Source of the DNA: JBBAEA01 sp041656175
Lineage (GTDB): Bacteria; Myxococcota_A; Bradymonadia; UBA4248
Assembly: GCA_041656175.1 (NCBI GenBank)
Contig: JBBAEA010000014.1
Span: 1 to 35,800, forward strand
Direction of reading: 5' to 3'
DNA length: 35,800 nucleotides
Under the pieces are notes generated by a model, which saw nothing but the letters and a program-made list of their open reading frames with translations, was not told where the DNA came from and did no database searches. Both the position numbers and the translations under genes were made by a program. Positions 7,307 through 14,795 of the stretch are shown piece by piece (the first letter of the stretch is position 1; every line of letters begins with the position of its first letter).

Positions 7307-7379
7307 TTGACCGATTCGGTTATTTGTGCTATACTAATTAAAAATAACCGATTCGGTTACGGAAGATTCGGTTACGGAA
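7307..7379 (+). promoter_or_regulatory. TetR-operon promoter with two palindromic operators and a tandem repeat
   Basis: TTGACC (7307-7312) and TATACT (7330-7335) with 17-base spacing form a near-consensus promoter. A palindrome centred on ACCGATTCGGT overlaps the -35 (7308-7322). A perfect 15-base version, TAACCGATTCGGTTA (7345-7359), lies at the expected transcription start. GATTCGGTTACGGAA is then repeated in tandem (7350-7364, 7365-7379). The layout fits autorepression by the TetR protein encoded directly downstream. Confidence 0.8.
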
Positions 7380-7392
7380 AGGAGAAGTTGAG

Positions 7393-8010
7393 TTGGACAA
7401 GTTTTTTTCACTTAACAAGGATAAGCAAGACACGATCATCAATGCGGCACTTGCGTGCTTTGGCAAGTTCGGATATGAAAAGGCTTCTATCAATGATATT
7501 GCGGTGGCAGCGGGTATATCTAAAGCGTCTGTGTTTCAGTATTTCGGGAGTAAAAAACAACTTTATTCCTATTTGCTTGATTATTCCGGCAAGATAATTA
7601 TGGGGGCTTTACATCACGATAATTTTGATGAAAAGACAGATTTGTTTGACAGGGTATTGCTATCCAGTTTTATAGAAACGAAAACATTGGAAAAGAACCC
7701 TCATATTTCACAGTTCATTACAAGCGCATGGGCTGAAACAGCAGAGGAAGTAAGCGACATACTTTCAGATTTTAAGACAGAAACAAGCAAGTTTAAGAAT
7801 AATCTCATTCTACGAAAAGATGATATATTAAAATTCAAAGATCCTAATGACACTGAAACAGTCTATAATATCTTAATGTTTATGGCGGAGGGCTATGCCG
7901 CATATTGCCGTAATAATAAAGATGTGGTGTATAGTTCACTAACAGATGATTTTCAAAAAATGGTTGAGGCCATGCGGCGTAACTTTTACAAGGAGGAATA
8001 TTTATTATGA
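7393..8010 (+). CDS. TetR-family transcriptional regulator of the ABC transporter operon
   Basis: A 205-residue TetR-type repressor. The N-terminal HTH spans residues about 8-55 (IINAALACFGKFGYEKASINDIAVAAGISKASVFQYF, a textbook TetR HTH pattern: ASINDIAVAAGISKASVFQYF contains the recognition helix). The C-terminal half is a less conserved ligand-binding helical domain (FMAEGYAAYCRNN). The start codon is probably TTG at 7393, since AAAGGAG lies at proper spacing and no ATG is nearby. The stop overlaps the ATPase start (ATGA), so the regulator is the first gene of the operon it likely controls through the GATTCGGTTA sites just upstream. The inducer is unknown. Confidence 0.88.
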   Translation: MDKFFSLNKDKQDTIINAALACFGKFGYEKASINDIAVAAGISKASVFQYFGSKKQLYSYLLDYSGKIIMGALHHDNFDEKTDLFDRVLLSSFIETKTLEKNPHISQFITSAWAETAEEVSDILSDFKTETSKFKNNLILRKDDILKFKDPNDTETVYNILMFMAEGYAAYCRNNKDVVYSSLTDDFQKMVEAMRRNFYKEEYLL

Positions 8011-8894
8011 ATGAACAAGTAATTGTTTTGAATGGGCTTACAAAGAACTATGGAAAGCATAGAGGGATCAATAATCTCAGTTTTACCGTAAGCGCAGGAG
8101 AAATATTCGGTTTTATTGGTCCAAACGGAGCCGGTAAATCTACAACAATCCGCACTCTTATGGGTTTAATTCGACCAACTGCCGGAAACGCAACTATTTT
8201 CGGGTTGGACTGTCAAACACAAGCCAGCGTCATTGCCAAAAATCTTGGCTATTTACCCAGCGAAGATAGTTACTATGAGAATATGAAAGTACATGAACTT
8301 TTGCAGTATACGGCTGATTTGTATAAAATGGACTGCCATTCTAAAATGCACGAATTGTCCCAAAGGCTGAACTTGGACTTATCCCGTAGAATTGCGGATT
8401 TATCTTTGGGAAACAGAAAAAAAGTGGGTATTGTTTCTGCTCTAATGACTTCTCCTAAATTGGTTATCATGGACGAGCCTACAAGCGGTCTTGATCCGCT
8501 TATTCAGCAAGCGTTTTACGAAATCCTAAAAGAAGAAAACAGCCGGGGAACAACGATATTTCTATCATCCCATGTTTTAAGTGAAGTTCAAAAACTTTGT
8601 GATCGGGTTGCTATTCTGAAAGACGGAAAACTGATAAACATTCAATCTATCAAGGATATGCGCGAAAGTGGATATAAAAAAGTTTCTGTTACTTCTAAAT
8701 CCGTAATCTCCAACGGCTTCTTCAACCTCGCGGGAATTGCAAATTACAGCGAAAACGCGGAGCATACTTCGGCAACCTTTATGTACAATGGCAATGTTAC
8801 CGATATTATGGATAAACTTCATGCGCTGCCTTTGGAAGATGTGTTCTTGGAAGAACCGACGCTGGAAGAAATATTCTTACACTACTATGAATAG
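8007..8894 (+). CDS. ABC transporter ATP-binding protein (BcrA/CcmA-like)
   Basis: A 295-residue cytoplasmic ATPase that powers the two permeases encoded downstream. It shows Walker A GPNGAGKST near residue 38, signature LSLGNRKKVG in place of the canonical LSGGQ (a variation seen in this drug/antibiotic-exporter subfamily), Walker B LVIMDEP, D-loop SGLDP and switch SSHVLSEV. A C-terminal extension of about 80 residues ends EEPTLEEIFLHYYE, a typical feature of BcrA-like ATPases. It is coupled to tetR by an ATGA overlap. The likely role is export of, or resistance to, a peptide or lipophilic compound; the substrate cannot be read from sequence. Confidence 0.9.
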   Translation: MNEQVIVLNGLTKNYGKHRGINNLSFTVSAGEIFGFIGPNGAGKSTTIRTLMGLIRPTAGNATIFGLDCQTQASVIAKNLGYLPSEDSYYENMKVHELLQYTADLYKMDCHSKMHELSQRLNLDLSRRIADLSLGNRKKVGIVSALMTSPKLVIMDEPTSGLDPLIQQAFYEILKEENSRGTTIFLSSHVLSEVQKLCDRVAILKDGKLINIQSIKDMRESGYKKVSVTSKSVISNGFFNLAGIANYSENAEHTSATFMYNGNVTDIMDKLHALPLEDVFLEEPTLEEIFLHYYE

Positions 8895-8909
8895 GAGGGG
8901 GGGTACAAT

Positions 8910-9713
8910 ATGGTTATTTTTAAGTATGAACTAAAAAATCATCGAAAGTATATTTTAAGTTGGACAATCACTTTAGCGATATGTATTTTTATAATGATCC
9001 CCATATATTATAGTCTGCTTGGTAGTGCAGAATCTTCATCTAACCCCCTCTATGATACTCTCGGAAAAACTGACTTTTTTCAGAGTACCGGTGTTTCAAT
9101 GGGGTATCTTACAACCCCTCTTGGCGTTTATTCTTTTTTGACAAGTTTCTTTATGCTTGCATCGGGTATTTTTGGTATGCACTTTGGGATTTCCATTCAC
9201 ACAAAAGAGTTTTCGGGGAAAACATCAGAGTACATATTTACAAAGCCCCATACCCGCAGAGAGATATTCGGCGCAAAAGCGTTTGTTGTTTTGTGCGGCA
9301 CAGTGATTGTAAGCGCAGCGTTTATGCTTACTTCCTTTTTGTCGCTTTTGCTCTTTCAACCTGGCTTTAGCATGGGTGAATTTTTTCTTGTTTCAAACTC
9401 GCTATTTCTTGTAAGTTTGCTTTTGGCAGTTATGGGATTGCTTATTGGGATCCTATTTTCCAATAACCGTAGTCCGTTGCTAACCGCTGGCCTAATTGTC
9501 TTTACAGAATATTGCATTACCAGTTTCGCTCGTATTATCGGAAATAAAGCGATCAGTTTCTTATCGCCCTATTCATTTTTTAGTGCAGCAGACATTTCAC
9601 ATACGGGTTTCTATGAGCCTAATTATCTCGTTTGGTATCTCATTTTATTGGTAGTCTTTTTGTTGATAGCGTATCACATCTTTCTAAAAAAAGATGTTCA
9701 GTTCCGTTCATAA
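8910..9713 (+). CDS. ABC-2 type permease, first subunit
   Basis: A 267-residue membrane protein with about six hydrophobic segments: residues about 18-38, 72-97, 122-150, 158-184, 188-210 and 238-260. It follows GGAGGGGGG and lies 15 bases after the ATPase gene. The soluble motif FSGKTSEYIFTKPHTRREIFGAK between TM2 and TM3 is the ABC-2 coupling region; the core TKPHTRREIFGAK is close to TKPVQRKEIVLAK in the second permease. The two permeases are thus paralogues and probably form a heterodimeric channel with the ATPase. The substrate is unknown. Confidence 0.85.
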   Translation: MVIFKYELKNHRKYILSWTITLAICIFIMIPIYYSLLGSAESSSNPLYDTLGKTDFFQSTGVSMGYLTTPLGVYSFLTSFFMLASGIFGMHFGISIHTKEFSGKTSEYIFTKPHTRREIFGAKAFVVLCGTVIVSAAFMLTSFLSLLLFQPGFSMGEFFLVSNSLFLVSLLLAVMGLLIGILFSNNRSPLLTAGLIVFTEYCITSFARIIGNKAISFLSPYSFFSAADISHTGFYEPNYLVWYLILLVVFLLIAYHIFLKKDVQFRS

Positions 9714-9726
9714 GGAGGTGTAGGCA

Positions 9727-10512
9727 ATGAAAGCGTTGATTAAAAACGAATTGCGCCGATCAAGAAAGAACCTGCTTATATGGCTTGGCATTATGTTGCT
9801 GCTGGTAGGTTTTTGCTATTATGAATATTTGTCCTTAAAAGATAGTTTAGATGATATGGTTAAAATGTTTGACAGTATACCGAGAATAATATCTATAATG
9901 TTTGGCGTTAAAGGCGATCTCAATACTGCTCTTGGCTGGTATAGTTGTATCTATTTTTGGACATCTATTCTTTCCTTTGTTTATGCGCTGAACTTAGGTA
10001 TATCCTGTGTTGCAAAAGAATTGAAAAATGGAACCTCGGCATACTTGTTTACAAAGCCGGTGCAAAGAAAGGAAATTGTATTAGCAAAGGTGATTGCTTC
10101 CGCAGTTAATTTGTTGATTTTTTCCGTTTTAAGCGGAGTATGTAACTATGCCATGATTATACTTCCCGCAGGAGGTTTAGCGCAGCCGACAGCAGCACTT
10201 ACAACAACGATTGGGCTTTTCTTAACACAGTTTATGTTTTTTGCTGTTGGCTTTTTGATTGCAGGCCTTGTCAAGAAATATAAATCGGCAGTACAAATAA
10301 GTGCAGCATTTTTGTTAATCTCTTATGGGATTGCCATAACTGCACAATACACAGGTGTTCATTTTTTAGATTATTTGTCCCCTTTAAGATATTTTGATGT
10401 ATACGAAGTAACACAAAGCGGTATCTCGATCTTTTGTCTTGTTTTAGCGGTTGTTCTCATAAGCATTTGCATTGTTGCTGCTACAAATCATTGGGAGAAA
10501 CGGGAAGTCTAA
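9727..10512 (+). CDS. ABC-2 type permease, second subunit
   Basis: A 261-residue membrane protein starting 13 bases after the first permease, with AAGGAGGTG as ribosome-binding site. It starts with the cytoplasmic KALIKNELRRSRKN seen in this family, then about six membrane segments (first at residues 18-36, last at 236-254). The cytoplasmic motif ELKNGTSAYLFTKPVQRKEI parallels the first permease. It is the last membrane component of the TetR-controlled operon. The whole set resembles exporters that protect against peptide antibiotics or remove toxic lipophilic molecules; no specific resistance can be assigned. Confidence 0.85.
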   Translation: MKALIKNELRRSRKNLLIWLGIMLLLVGFCYYEYLSLKDSLDDMVKMFDSIPRIISIMFGVKGDLNTALGWYSCIYFWTSILSFVYALNLGISCVAKELKNGTSAYLFTKPVQRKEIVLAKVIASAVNLLIFSVLSGVCNYAMIILPAGGLAQPTAALTTTIGLFLTQFMFFAVGFLIAGLVKKYKSAVQISAAFLLISYGIAITAQYTGVHFLDYLSPLRYFDVYEVTQSGISIFCLVLAVVLISICIVAATNHWEKREV

Positions 10513-10523
10513 AAGTTGTTGTT

Positions 10524-10715
10524 ATGTTTTTGGAAGAACATTGGGTTTTCTGTCCTATATGTGGAAATAAAACACGACTAAAAATCAGAGAAGATACCGA
10601 ATTAAAAAACTTTCCTTTGTTTTGTCCCAAATGCAAAAATGAAGTGCTAATTAACCTAAAGGAACTAAAGATTACAGTTATCAAAGAGCCAGACGCACAG
10701 ACGCAGAGCCGATAA
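10524..10715 (+). CDS. Cysteine-rich KTR-domain small protein
   Basis: A 63-residue zinc-ribbon protein with FCPICGNKTRLKIREDT and FCPKCKNEV: two CPxC pairs 26 residues apart, the first followed by the NKTR motif that names the Cys-rich KTR family. Such proteins are frequent next to cargo genes in clostridial elements, and their function is not known. The ATG at 10,524 lacks a strong ribosome-binding site and sits 11 bases after the permease stop, so it may depend on readthrough translation from upstream. An upstream start inside the permease gene (10,434) is unlikely because the added residues do not match the family. Confidence 0.75.
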   Translation: MFLEEHWVFCPICGNKTRLKIREDTELKNFPLFCPKCKNEVLINLKELKITVIKEPDAQTQSR

Positions 10716-10752
10716 CACGCAGATTAAAAATGCGGTTATCGGCTTTTCTTTT
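10706..10752 (+). terminator. Terminator of the ABC transporter operon
   Basis: AGCCGATAAC / GTTATCGGCT (10 bp), plus an inner CGCA/TGCG pair, is followed by TTTTCTTTTT. The left arm overlaps the stop codon of the KTR gene. Confidence 0.85.
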
Positions 10753-10934
10753 TAAGAAAAATTGTCGGCAAATTAAAAAGCAAATCGCTGTTTGTTGGCA
10801 AAAATATAATGGTGTACCTATAACGGCGATTTTATGTAATATGTAAGCCGCCGTTTTCTTTCAAAATTAGAATACGGGGGGTGTATTAAAGTCGCCCTTT
10901 TTTAAGGATATGGCGGTATCTCGGAGGTATCGTT

Positions 10935-11042
10935 ATGTCCTTTCTTATTTGCGGAAATCTATTTAATGGCTTACGATCAAAAAAAGCCTTTGTTCAATAT
11001 CGGGATATTCCGGCTATGGAGGTGAACTGTCAGAACATCTAA
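10935..11042 (+). CDS. Possible 35-aa leader peptide/small protein
   Basis: ATG at 10,935 follows TCGGAGGTATCGTT, a good ribosome-binding site. The ORF encodes a 35-residue peptide starting MSFLICGNLFNGLRSKKAF and ending EVNCQNI. A terminator hairpin (11,062-11,097) begins 19 bases after its stop and precedes the sigma-like gene. An arrangement of small ORF then terminator then gene is compatible with a translated attenuator leader. I do not recognise the peptide. The evidence is only the ribosome-binding site and the position. Confidence 0.4.
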   Translation: MSFLICGNLFNGLRSKKAFVQYRDIPAMEVNCQNI

Positions 11043-11061
11043 ATACGGTAAATATTTCCTT

Positions 11062-11097
11062 TGCGCCTATCCGCTTTTTGCGGGCAGGCGCATTTTT
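11062..11097 (+). terminator. Terminator/attenuator before the sigma-like gene
   Basis: TGCGCCT / AGGCGCA outer stem with an inner CCGC-TTTTT-GCGG hairpin is followed by TTTTT. It sits between the 35-aa ORF and the sigma-like gene. Confidence 0.75.
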
Positions 11098-11227
11098 GCT
11101 TTTGTGGCTTTTCCATTTTGAAAAGCGCAACAAATCACCTGTTTCCACCTGGATAAGGAACGAAAGGGGGCGAGAGGACAAGCCCTTAACTTCCGTCCTC
11201 TACTCCACGCGGGAAGGAGGTGATCTC

Positions 11228-11662
11228 ATGGAGCAATCTTCTTCCGACAAAAAAACGATACAACATCAGTATGACGCATTGGCGAAGAAAACTCTTAAAG
11301 GCGAAGCAAAGAACTTCCAAATTGAACTTGCCAAACGCGCAGCCCGCGAAGTGTCTTTTTCGGAATTGAGCGAAAGCGAACTCAATCAGTTTTATGTCTT
11401 GGACGAATACGAAAGCGATTTTTACCGTTTTCAAGTGTCCGGCTATGATGTGTTCGTTAGAAATGCGCTGCTTGGGGAAGCATTAGAAACCCTATCCGAA
11501 AGAAAGCGGAATATCGTCCTCTTATCCTATTTCTTGGATATGAGCGACGAGGAAATCGGCCAACTGCTGAATGTTGTACGCACAACGGTTTTCCGGCACA
11601 GGAAAGCCGCCCTTGCGAAAATCAAACAGTATATGGAGGGAAAAGCAGATGAAAACAAATAG
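11228..11662 (+). CDS. Sigma-70 family (region 4) RNA polymerase sigma-like factor of the element
   Basis: A 144-residue protein with an ideal AAGGAGGTGAT ribosome-binding site before the ATG at 11,228. The C-terminal part, LSERKRNIVLLSYFLDMSDEEIGQLLNVVRTTVFRHRKAALAKIKQYM, is a sigma region 4 HTH (core: DEEIGQLLNVVRTTVFRHRK). The N-terminal half has no clear region 2, so it resembles the short sigma-like regulators found near the recombinase of clostridial conjugative elements, where they are thought to activate element genes. It overlaps the next gene by 14 bases, and the pair forms an operon. Confidence 0.85.
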   Translation: MEQSSSDKKTIQHQYDALAKKTLKGEAKNFQIELAKRAAREVSFSELSESELNQFYVLDEYESDFYRFQVSGYDVFVRNALLGEALETLSERKRNIVLLSYFLDMSDEEIGQLLNVVRTTVFRHRKAALAKIKQYMEGKADENK

Positions 11663-11885
11663 CCATGCAAAACTTTTGCCGTTCCCTGTCATTTCAGCGG
11701 CAGCAAACGGCGATACCGAAGCCATGTGCGCGATCTTGAAGCACTATGAGGGTTACATAGCAAGACTTTGTACCCGCACGCTGAAAGACGACGCGGGCAA
11801 TACCTATTCCTATGTTGACGAGGAAATGCGGAACAGGCTGCAAGTGCGCCTTATTACCCGTACCCTTGCCTTTCATGTAGGATAA
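11649..11885 (+). CDS. Helix-turn-helix domain small protein of the element
   Basis: A 78-residue protein starting inside the 3' end of the sigma-like gene. The pattern LLPFPVISAAANGDTEAM, AILKHYEGYIARLC, then DEEMRNRLQVRLITRTLAFHV matches the short HTH proteins that always follow the sigma-like factor in this element family; they resemble a sigma region 2-type helix set. It probably works with the upstream protein as a split regulator; this is inference from gene order. A long imperfect hairpin directly follows the stop. Confidence 0.75.
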   Translation: MKTNSHAKLLPFPVISAAANGDTEAMCAILKHYEGYIARLCTRTLKDDAGNTYSYVDEEMRNRLQVRLITRTLAFHVG

Positions 11886-12364
11886 CCCTTTAGCCCATGC
11901 GGGAGCGTGTCCCCCTTTCCACGCTTCCCGTTATGGGCTATTTGTCGTTCCGCAAAAGCATATCACAGCGATATGCTTTTGCAGGCCGATAAAGCCGACT
12001 GCTCTTTGATAAAGAAAGCCCGCAAGACAACGGCGGCGCAGCATAAACGGCAAACGAATACATACCGTCTATACCGAGCCAAACGGCGGGTACGCCATGA
12101 CGCTTTTCCCCTATGGGGAAAAGCCGAGCGAGAAAGACCAGCGCCGCAAAACAAGCGCAGCGGCTTGTGGGCGATAACATATAGGCGGGAGCGAAACGCC
12201 CTTATAGCCATAGTCCGAGCGTTCAAAGCGTCGCAGGCATTGGGTAAGGCTGCCTTAAATGAGCAGGGGTGAAAGTCCCGCGGTGCTGCTGCTAACAGCC
12301 ATTCGATTTTGCCGGATCTATTTTACAAGAATTGATTTATCCCACGAAAGGGGGATTTTTCTAA
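11886..12364 (+). other. Structured non-coding block of about 480 bp
   Basis: Between the HTH gene and tnpW there is no convincing gene but a series of strong hairpins. These are an imperfect stem with AGCCCAT / ATGGGCT, CGGGA / TCCCG and CGTG / CACG arms (11,892-11,940); a perfect 13-bp stem GCAAAAGCATATC / GATATGCTTTTGC with a 5-base loop (11,952-11,982); a perfect 10-bp stem GCTTTTCCCC-TAT-GGGGAAAAGC (12,102-12,124); and a weaker AGGCG / CGCCCT hairpin near 12,183. An open frame from a GTG at 11,907 to 12,272 is very Arg/Lys-rich and runs through the hairpins; I treat it as non-coding. It may be a structured RNA or a recombination/regulatory site. Confidence 0.5.
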
Positions 12365-12538
12365 ATGGAACCAACAACAAAACAAGAAACAAAATCCCCG
12401 GTTGTGCGCGAATACAAAATTGGGGATATAACCTATATCGTCAAAGCCGTTGAAAAAAACGGTGTGAAAGAGGACGCCGCGACAAAGGTACGCCGCTTAA
12501 TTCAAAACGACCTGAAACAGCAAAAAGACCCGGTATAA
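12365..12538 (+). CDS. tnpW: TnpW-type small transposon protein
   Basis: A 57-residue protein with ATG at 12,365 after AAAGGGGG. It begins MEPTTKQETKSP and has the core YKIGDITYIVKAVEKNGVKE followed by KVRRLIQNDL, the pattern of TnpW proteins located just before the recombinase in Tn4451/Tn1549-like elements. The role is not established; position suggests an accessory to the recombinase. It lies 92 bases upstream of the resolvase-like gene and is probably transcribed separately, since that gene has its own promoter. Confidence 0.75.
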   Translation: MEPTTKQETKSPVVREYKIGDITYIVKAVEKNGVKEDAATKVRRLIQNDLKQQKDPV

Positions 12539-12580
12539 TGCCGAAAATGCGATCCTATTGCAGACGGGCGGCGGGTTATG

Positions 12581-12589
12581 TGGTATAAT
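12581..12589 (+). promoter_or_regulatory. Extended -10 promoter of the recombinase operon
   Basis: TGGTATAAT (TG-N-TATAAT) is a consensus extended -10, 42 bases before the ATG of the resolvase-like gene. No good -35 was seen at 16-18 bases. Confidence 0.55.
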
Positions 12590-12630
12590 ATATATAACCT
12601 GTTTGTCCGGCTGTCGGAATAGGAGGTAAC

Positions 12631-13029
12631 ATGAAACAGTCGGATAAATTGACCGCATACTATTTTCGTGCGGCGCACAAAACAGATACTTTGTACCTTG
12701 ACAATCAAATGCAAAAACTTCTTTACCACGCAGGCCAAAACGGGATTGCCGCTTTTGCGCTGTATGCAGATAACGGGTTTAGCGGTTTGAACTTTGACCG
12801 TCCCGCCCTTGCTCTCATGCAGCAGGATATGAACGACGGGCGCATTGGAAAAATTGTTGTTACGAGCCTTGACCGTATTTCCCGCAACTGCAAAGATGTA
12901 ATGACATTTGCAGATTACGCCGCTTCTATGGATATACTCATGGAAGCAATCAACGGCGACCATGCAACGCTGGATTGGAGCAGACAGGTATATGTCGCAC
13001 TTGCCGCGAAAGGCGGTGAGTGCAGATGA
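12631..13029 (+). CDS. Resolvase-domain protein lacking the catalytic serine
   Basis: A 132-residue protein consisting of a serine-recombinase catalytic fold only. Family landmarks are AYYFRAAHK at the position of the active YxRxSS motif, DNQMQKL, DNGFSGLNFDRP at the position of D-G-SG-RP, and KIVVTSLDRISRN. The nucleophilic serine is replaced (RAAH in place of RxS), so strand cleavage is not expected, although the arginines (LDRISR) are kept. No DNA-binding tail follows. The ATG has AGGAGG upstream, and the stop overlaps the start of the large recombinase (ATGA at 13,026-13,029). The likely role is a non-catalytic partner or regulator of that enzyme; this is inference. Confidence 0.75.
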   Translation: MKQSDKLTAYYFRAAHKTDTLYLDNQMQKLLYHAGQNGIAAFALYADNGFSGLNFDRPALALMQQDMNDGRIGKIVVTSLDRISRNCKDVMTFADYAASMDILMEAINGDHATLDWSRQVYVALAAKGGECR

Positions 13030-14795
13030 AAAATACTATTTCCTTTCAGCAAATCGCAGCCCCGAAAGTTTTAAGTGCGGAAGTGCGCGAGGCCATTTCA
13101 AACAATGTTTTGCAATTCTATATGCGCGATCAGCAGCAGGAAGCGCAGGACGAGGGCATAACGGCTTTGTATGAAAGACTTTCGCAGGAGGACAAATTAG
13201 AGGGCGAGAGCAACAGCATTGCCAATCAGAAAAAGATTTTGGAACGGTATTGCCGCGAGCATGGAATTACTGCATACCGTCATTATGACGAGGACGACGG
13301 GTATTCCGGCACAAACTTTAACCGCCCCGGTTTTCAGCGTATGCTTGCCGACATAAAGGCAGGGAAAATCAAGCGCGTTATCGTCAAAGATATGTCCCGT
13401 TTTGGGCGAGATTATTTGCAAGTCGGTTTTTATACCGATATGCTGTTTCCCGATTTTGGCGTTCATTTTGTCGCTGTCAATGACGGAGTAGACAGCACGC
13501 GGGGCGAAAACGAGTTTACCGCAATCCGCAATGTGTTCAATGAGATGTACGCCCGCGACACTTCAAAGAAGATCCGCGCCACTTGGCAAACAAAGGGAAA
13601 GTCCGGCGAACACCTTACCACAATCCCGCCTTATGGCTACATGAAAGACCCCGACAACAAAAAGAAATGGGTGATCGACGAGGAAGCCGCAGCCGTTGTG
13701 CAGCAGATTTTCGCATTGTGTGTTTCCGGCATGGGGCCGACACAAATTGCAAAATGGTTAGAGAAAAGCGAAATCCTCAATCCTACTTTCTATTGGCTGT
13801 CAAAGGGTATGAAAGTCGGCAACAAGCCGAAGCCGGGGGCGAACCCCTACAAATGGACGAATGAAACGGTTTCCCGTATGCTTGAAAAGATTGATTATTT
13901 AGGCCATACGGTGAACTTCAAAACCCGCAAACAGTCTTACAAGAGCAAAAAGAAGTTGTGGAATGACCCGTCCGAATGGGTGATTTTTGAGAACACGCAA
14001 CCGCCGATTGTGGAAGAAAGCGTTTTCCTTATTGTGCAGAACATACGCCGATCCCGCCGCCGCCCTACCAAAATGGGCGATATGGGTATTTTCTCCGGGC
14101 TTCTCTATTGTGCGGAGTGCGGCGGCAAGATGTATCAATGCCGCGCAACCAACTTTACCGAAGAACAGAAGTATTTTATCTGTTCGACCTATCGGAAAGG
14201 CAAAGACTTGTGTACGACCCATTCAATCAAAAATGTTGTTCTGCATGAAATCGTTTTGCAAAACTTACGGGAAGCAATCGAGTTTGTAACGCAGTATGAA
14301 GCCGAGTTTGTGCAGGAAGCAGCAGACAGTCGTTTGAGGGAGCGCGACGCGGAGTTTTCCCGCCAGCGTGATACTCTTGCAAGAGCCGAAAGCCGGATTG
14401 CCGAATTGGATAACCTGTTTAAGCACTTATACGAGGACAATGTAACCGGGAAATTATCTGACGAACGGTTTATTAAAATGTCCCATGATTATGAACTGGA
14501 ACAGGACAACTTAAAGGCTATGGCAGAGGTATTGCGGGAGGAAATCAAGCAGCAAGAGAAGAAAAAGACCAATATAAAAGCGTTTATCAGCGCAGTAAAG
14601 AAGTATACCGATATGCAGGATCTTGACGCTTCCATTTTGCGGGAGTTTATAGACCGTATCGAAGTTTCCCATACCGACAAGAAATCAAGGACAAGGGAAA
14701 TAACGATTGTCTACAACTTTATCGGTGCATTTGATTTTGAACGGGCAAAAGAAAAAGCCCAAAATACAACTGAACAACAGCAAAGAACGGCATAG
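13026..14795 (+). CDS. Large serine recombinase (TndX/TnpX family) of the element
   Basis: A 589-residue site-specific recombinase that catalyses excision and insertion. The ATG at 13,026 (ATGA overlap) is preferred over the GTG at 13,020. The catalytic domain has YERLSQED (nucleophile Ser), DDGYSGTNFNRPGFQ and KDMSRFGRDYL. The recombinase domain follows (TIPPYGYMKDPDNKKKW, then GPTQIAKWLE). A zinc-ribbon has CAECGGKMYQC and CSTYRKGKDLC. A coiled-coil region (residues about 420-530) and a C-terminal DNA-binding tail complete the enzyme. Length and layout fit TndX of Tn5397 and TnpX of Tn4451, which act on short sites with a GA core. It is the last element gene, beside the right end, as expected. 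Confidence 0.92.
   Translation: MKNTISFQQIAAPKVLSAEVREAISNNVLQFYMRDQQQEAQDEGITALYERLSQEDKLEGESNSIANQKKILERYCREHGITAYRHYDEDDGYSGTNFNRPGFQRMLADIKAGKIKRVIVKDMSRFGRDYLQVGFYTDMLFPDFGVHFVAVNDGVDSTRGENEFTAIRNVFNEMYARDTSKKIRATWQTKGKSGEHLTTIPPYGYMKDPDNKKKWVIDEEAAAVVQQIFALCVSGMGPTQIAKWLEKSEILNPTFYWLSKGMKVGNKPKPGANPYKWTNETVSRMLEKIDYLGHTVNFKTRKQSYKSKKKLWNDPSEWVIFENTQPPIVEESVFLIVQNIRRSRRRPTKMGDMGIFSGLLYCAECGGKMYQCRATNFTEEQKYFICSTYRKGKDLCTTHSIKNVVLHEIVLQNLREAIEFVTQYEAEFVQEAADSRLRERDAEFSRQRDTLARAESRIAELDNLFKHLYEDNVTGKLSDERFIKMSHDYELEQDNLKAMAEVLREEIKQQEKKKTNIKAFISAVKKYTDMQDLDASILREFIDRIEVSHTDKKSRTREITIVYNFIGAFDFERAKEKAQNTTEQQQRTA

Larger units (their letters stand above)
10753..11227 (+). other. 475-bp inter-operon region with two hairpins and one small ORF
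   Basis: The stretch holds a weak hairpin AACGGC...GCCGTT followed by TTCTTT (about 10,821-10,862), a 35-codon ORF (10,935-11,042) with a good ribosome-binding site, and a terminator (11,062-11,097). It then runs to the AAGGAGGTGAT site of the sigma-like gene. No clear promoter was identified for the downstream gene. Confidence 0.5.

Noticed and set aside
8400..8440. Non-canonical ABC signature LSLGN as a sign of inactivation
   Set aside because: BcrA-like exporters often have LSLG in place of LSGG; all other ATPase motifs are intact.
11907..12272. Open frame of 121 codons as a protein gene
   Set aside because: It starts with GTG without a ribosome-binding site, runs through perfect hairpins, and its composition is extremely Arg/Lys/Ala-rich; better explained as structured non-coding DNA.
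12240..12300. GGGGTGAAAGTCCC-like stretch as a group II intron or riboswitch piece
   Set aside because: Only a short motif fits. No intron domain V, reverse transcriptase or complete riboswitch core was found nearby.
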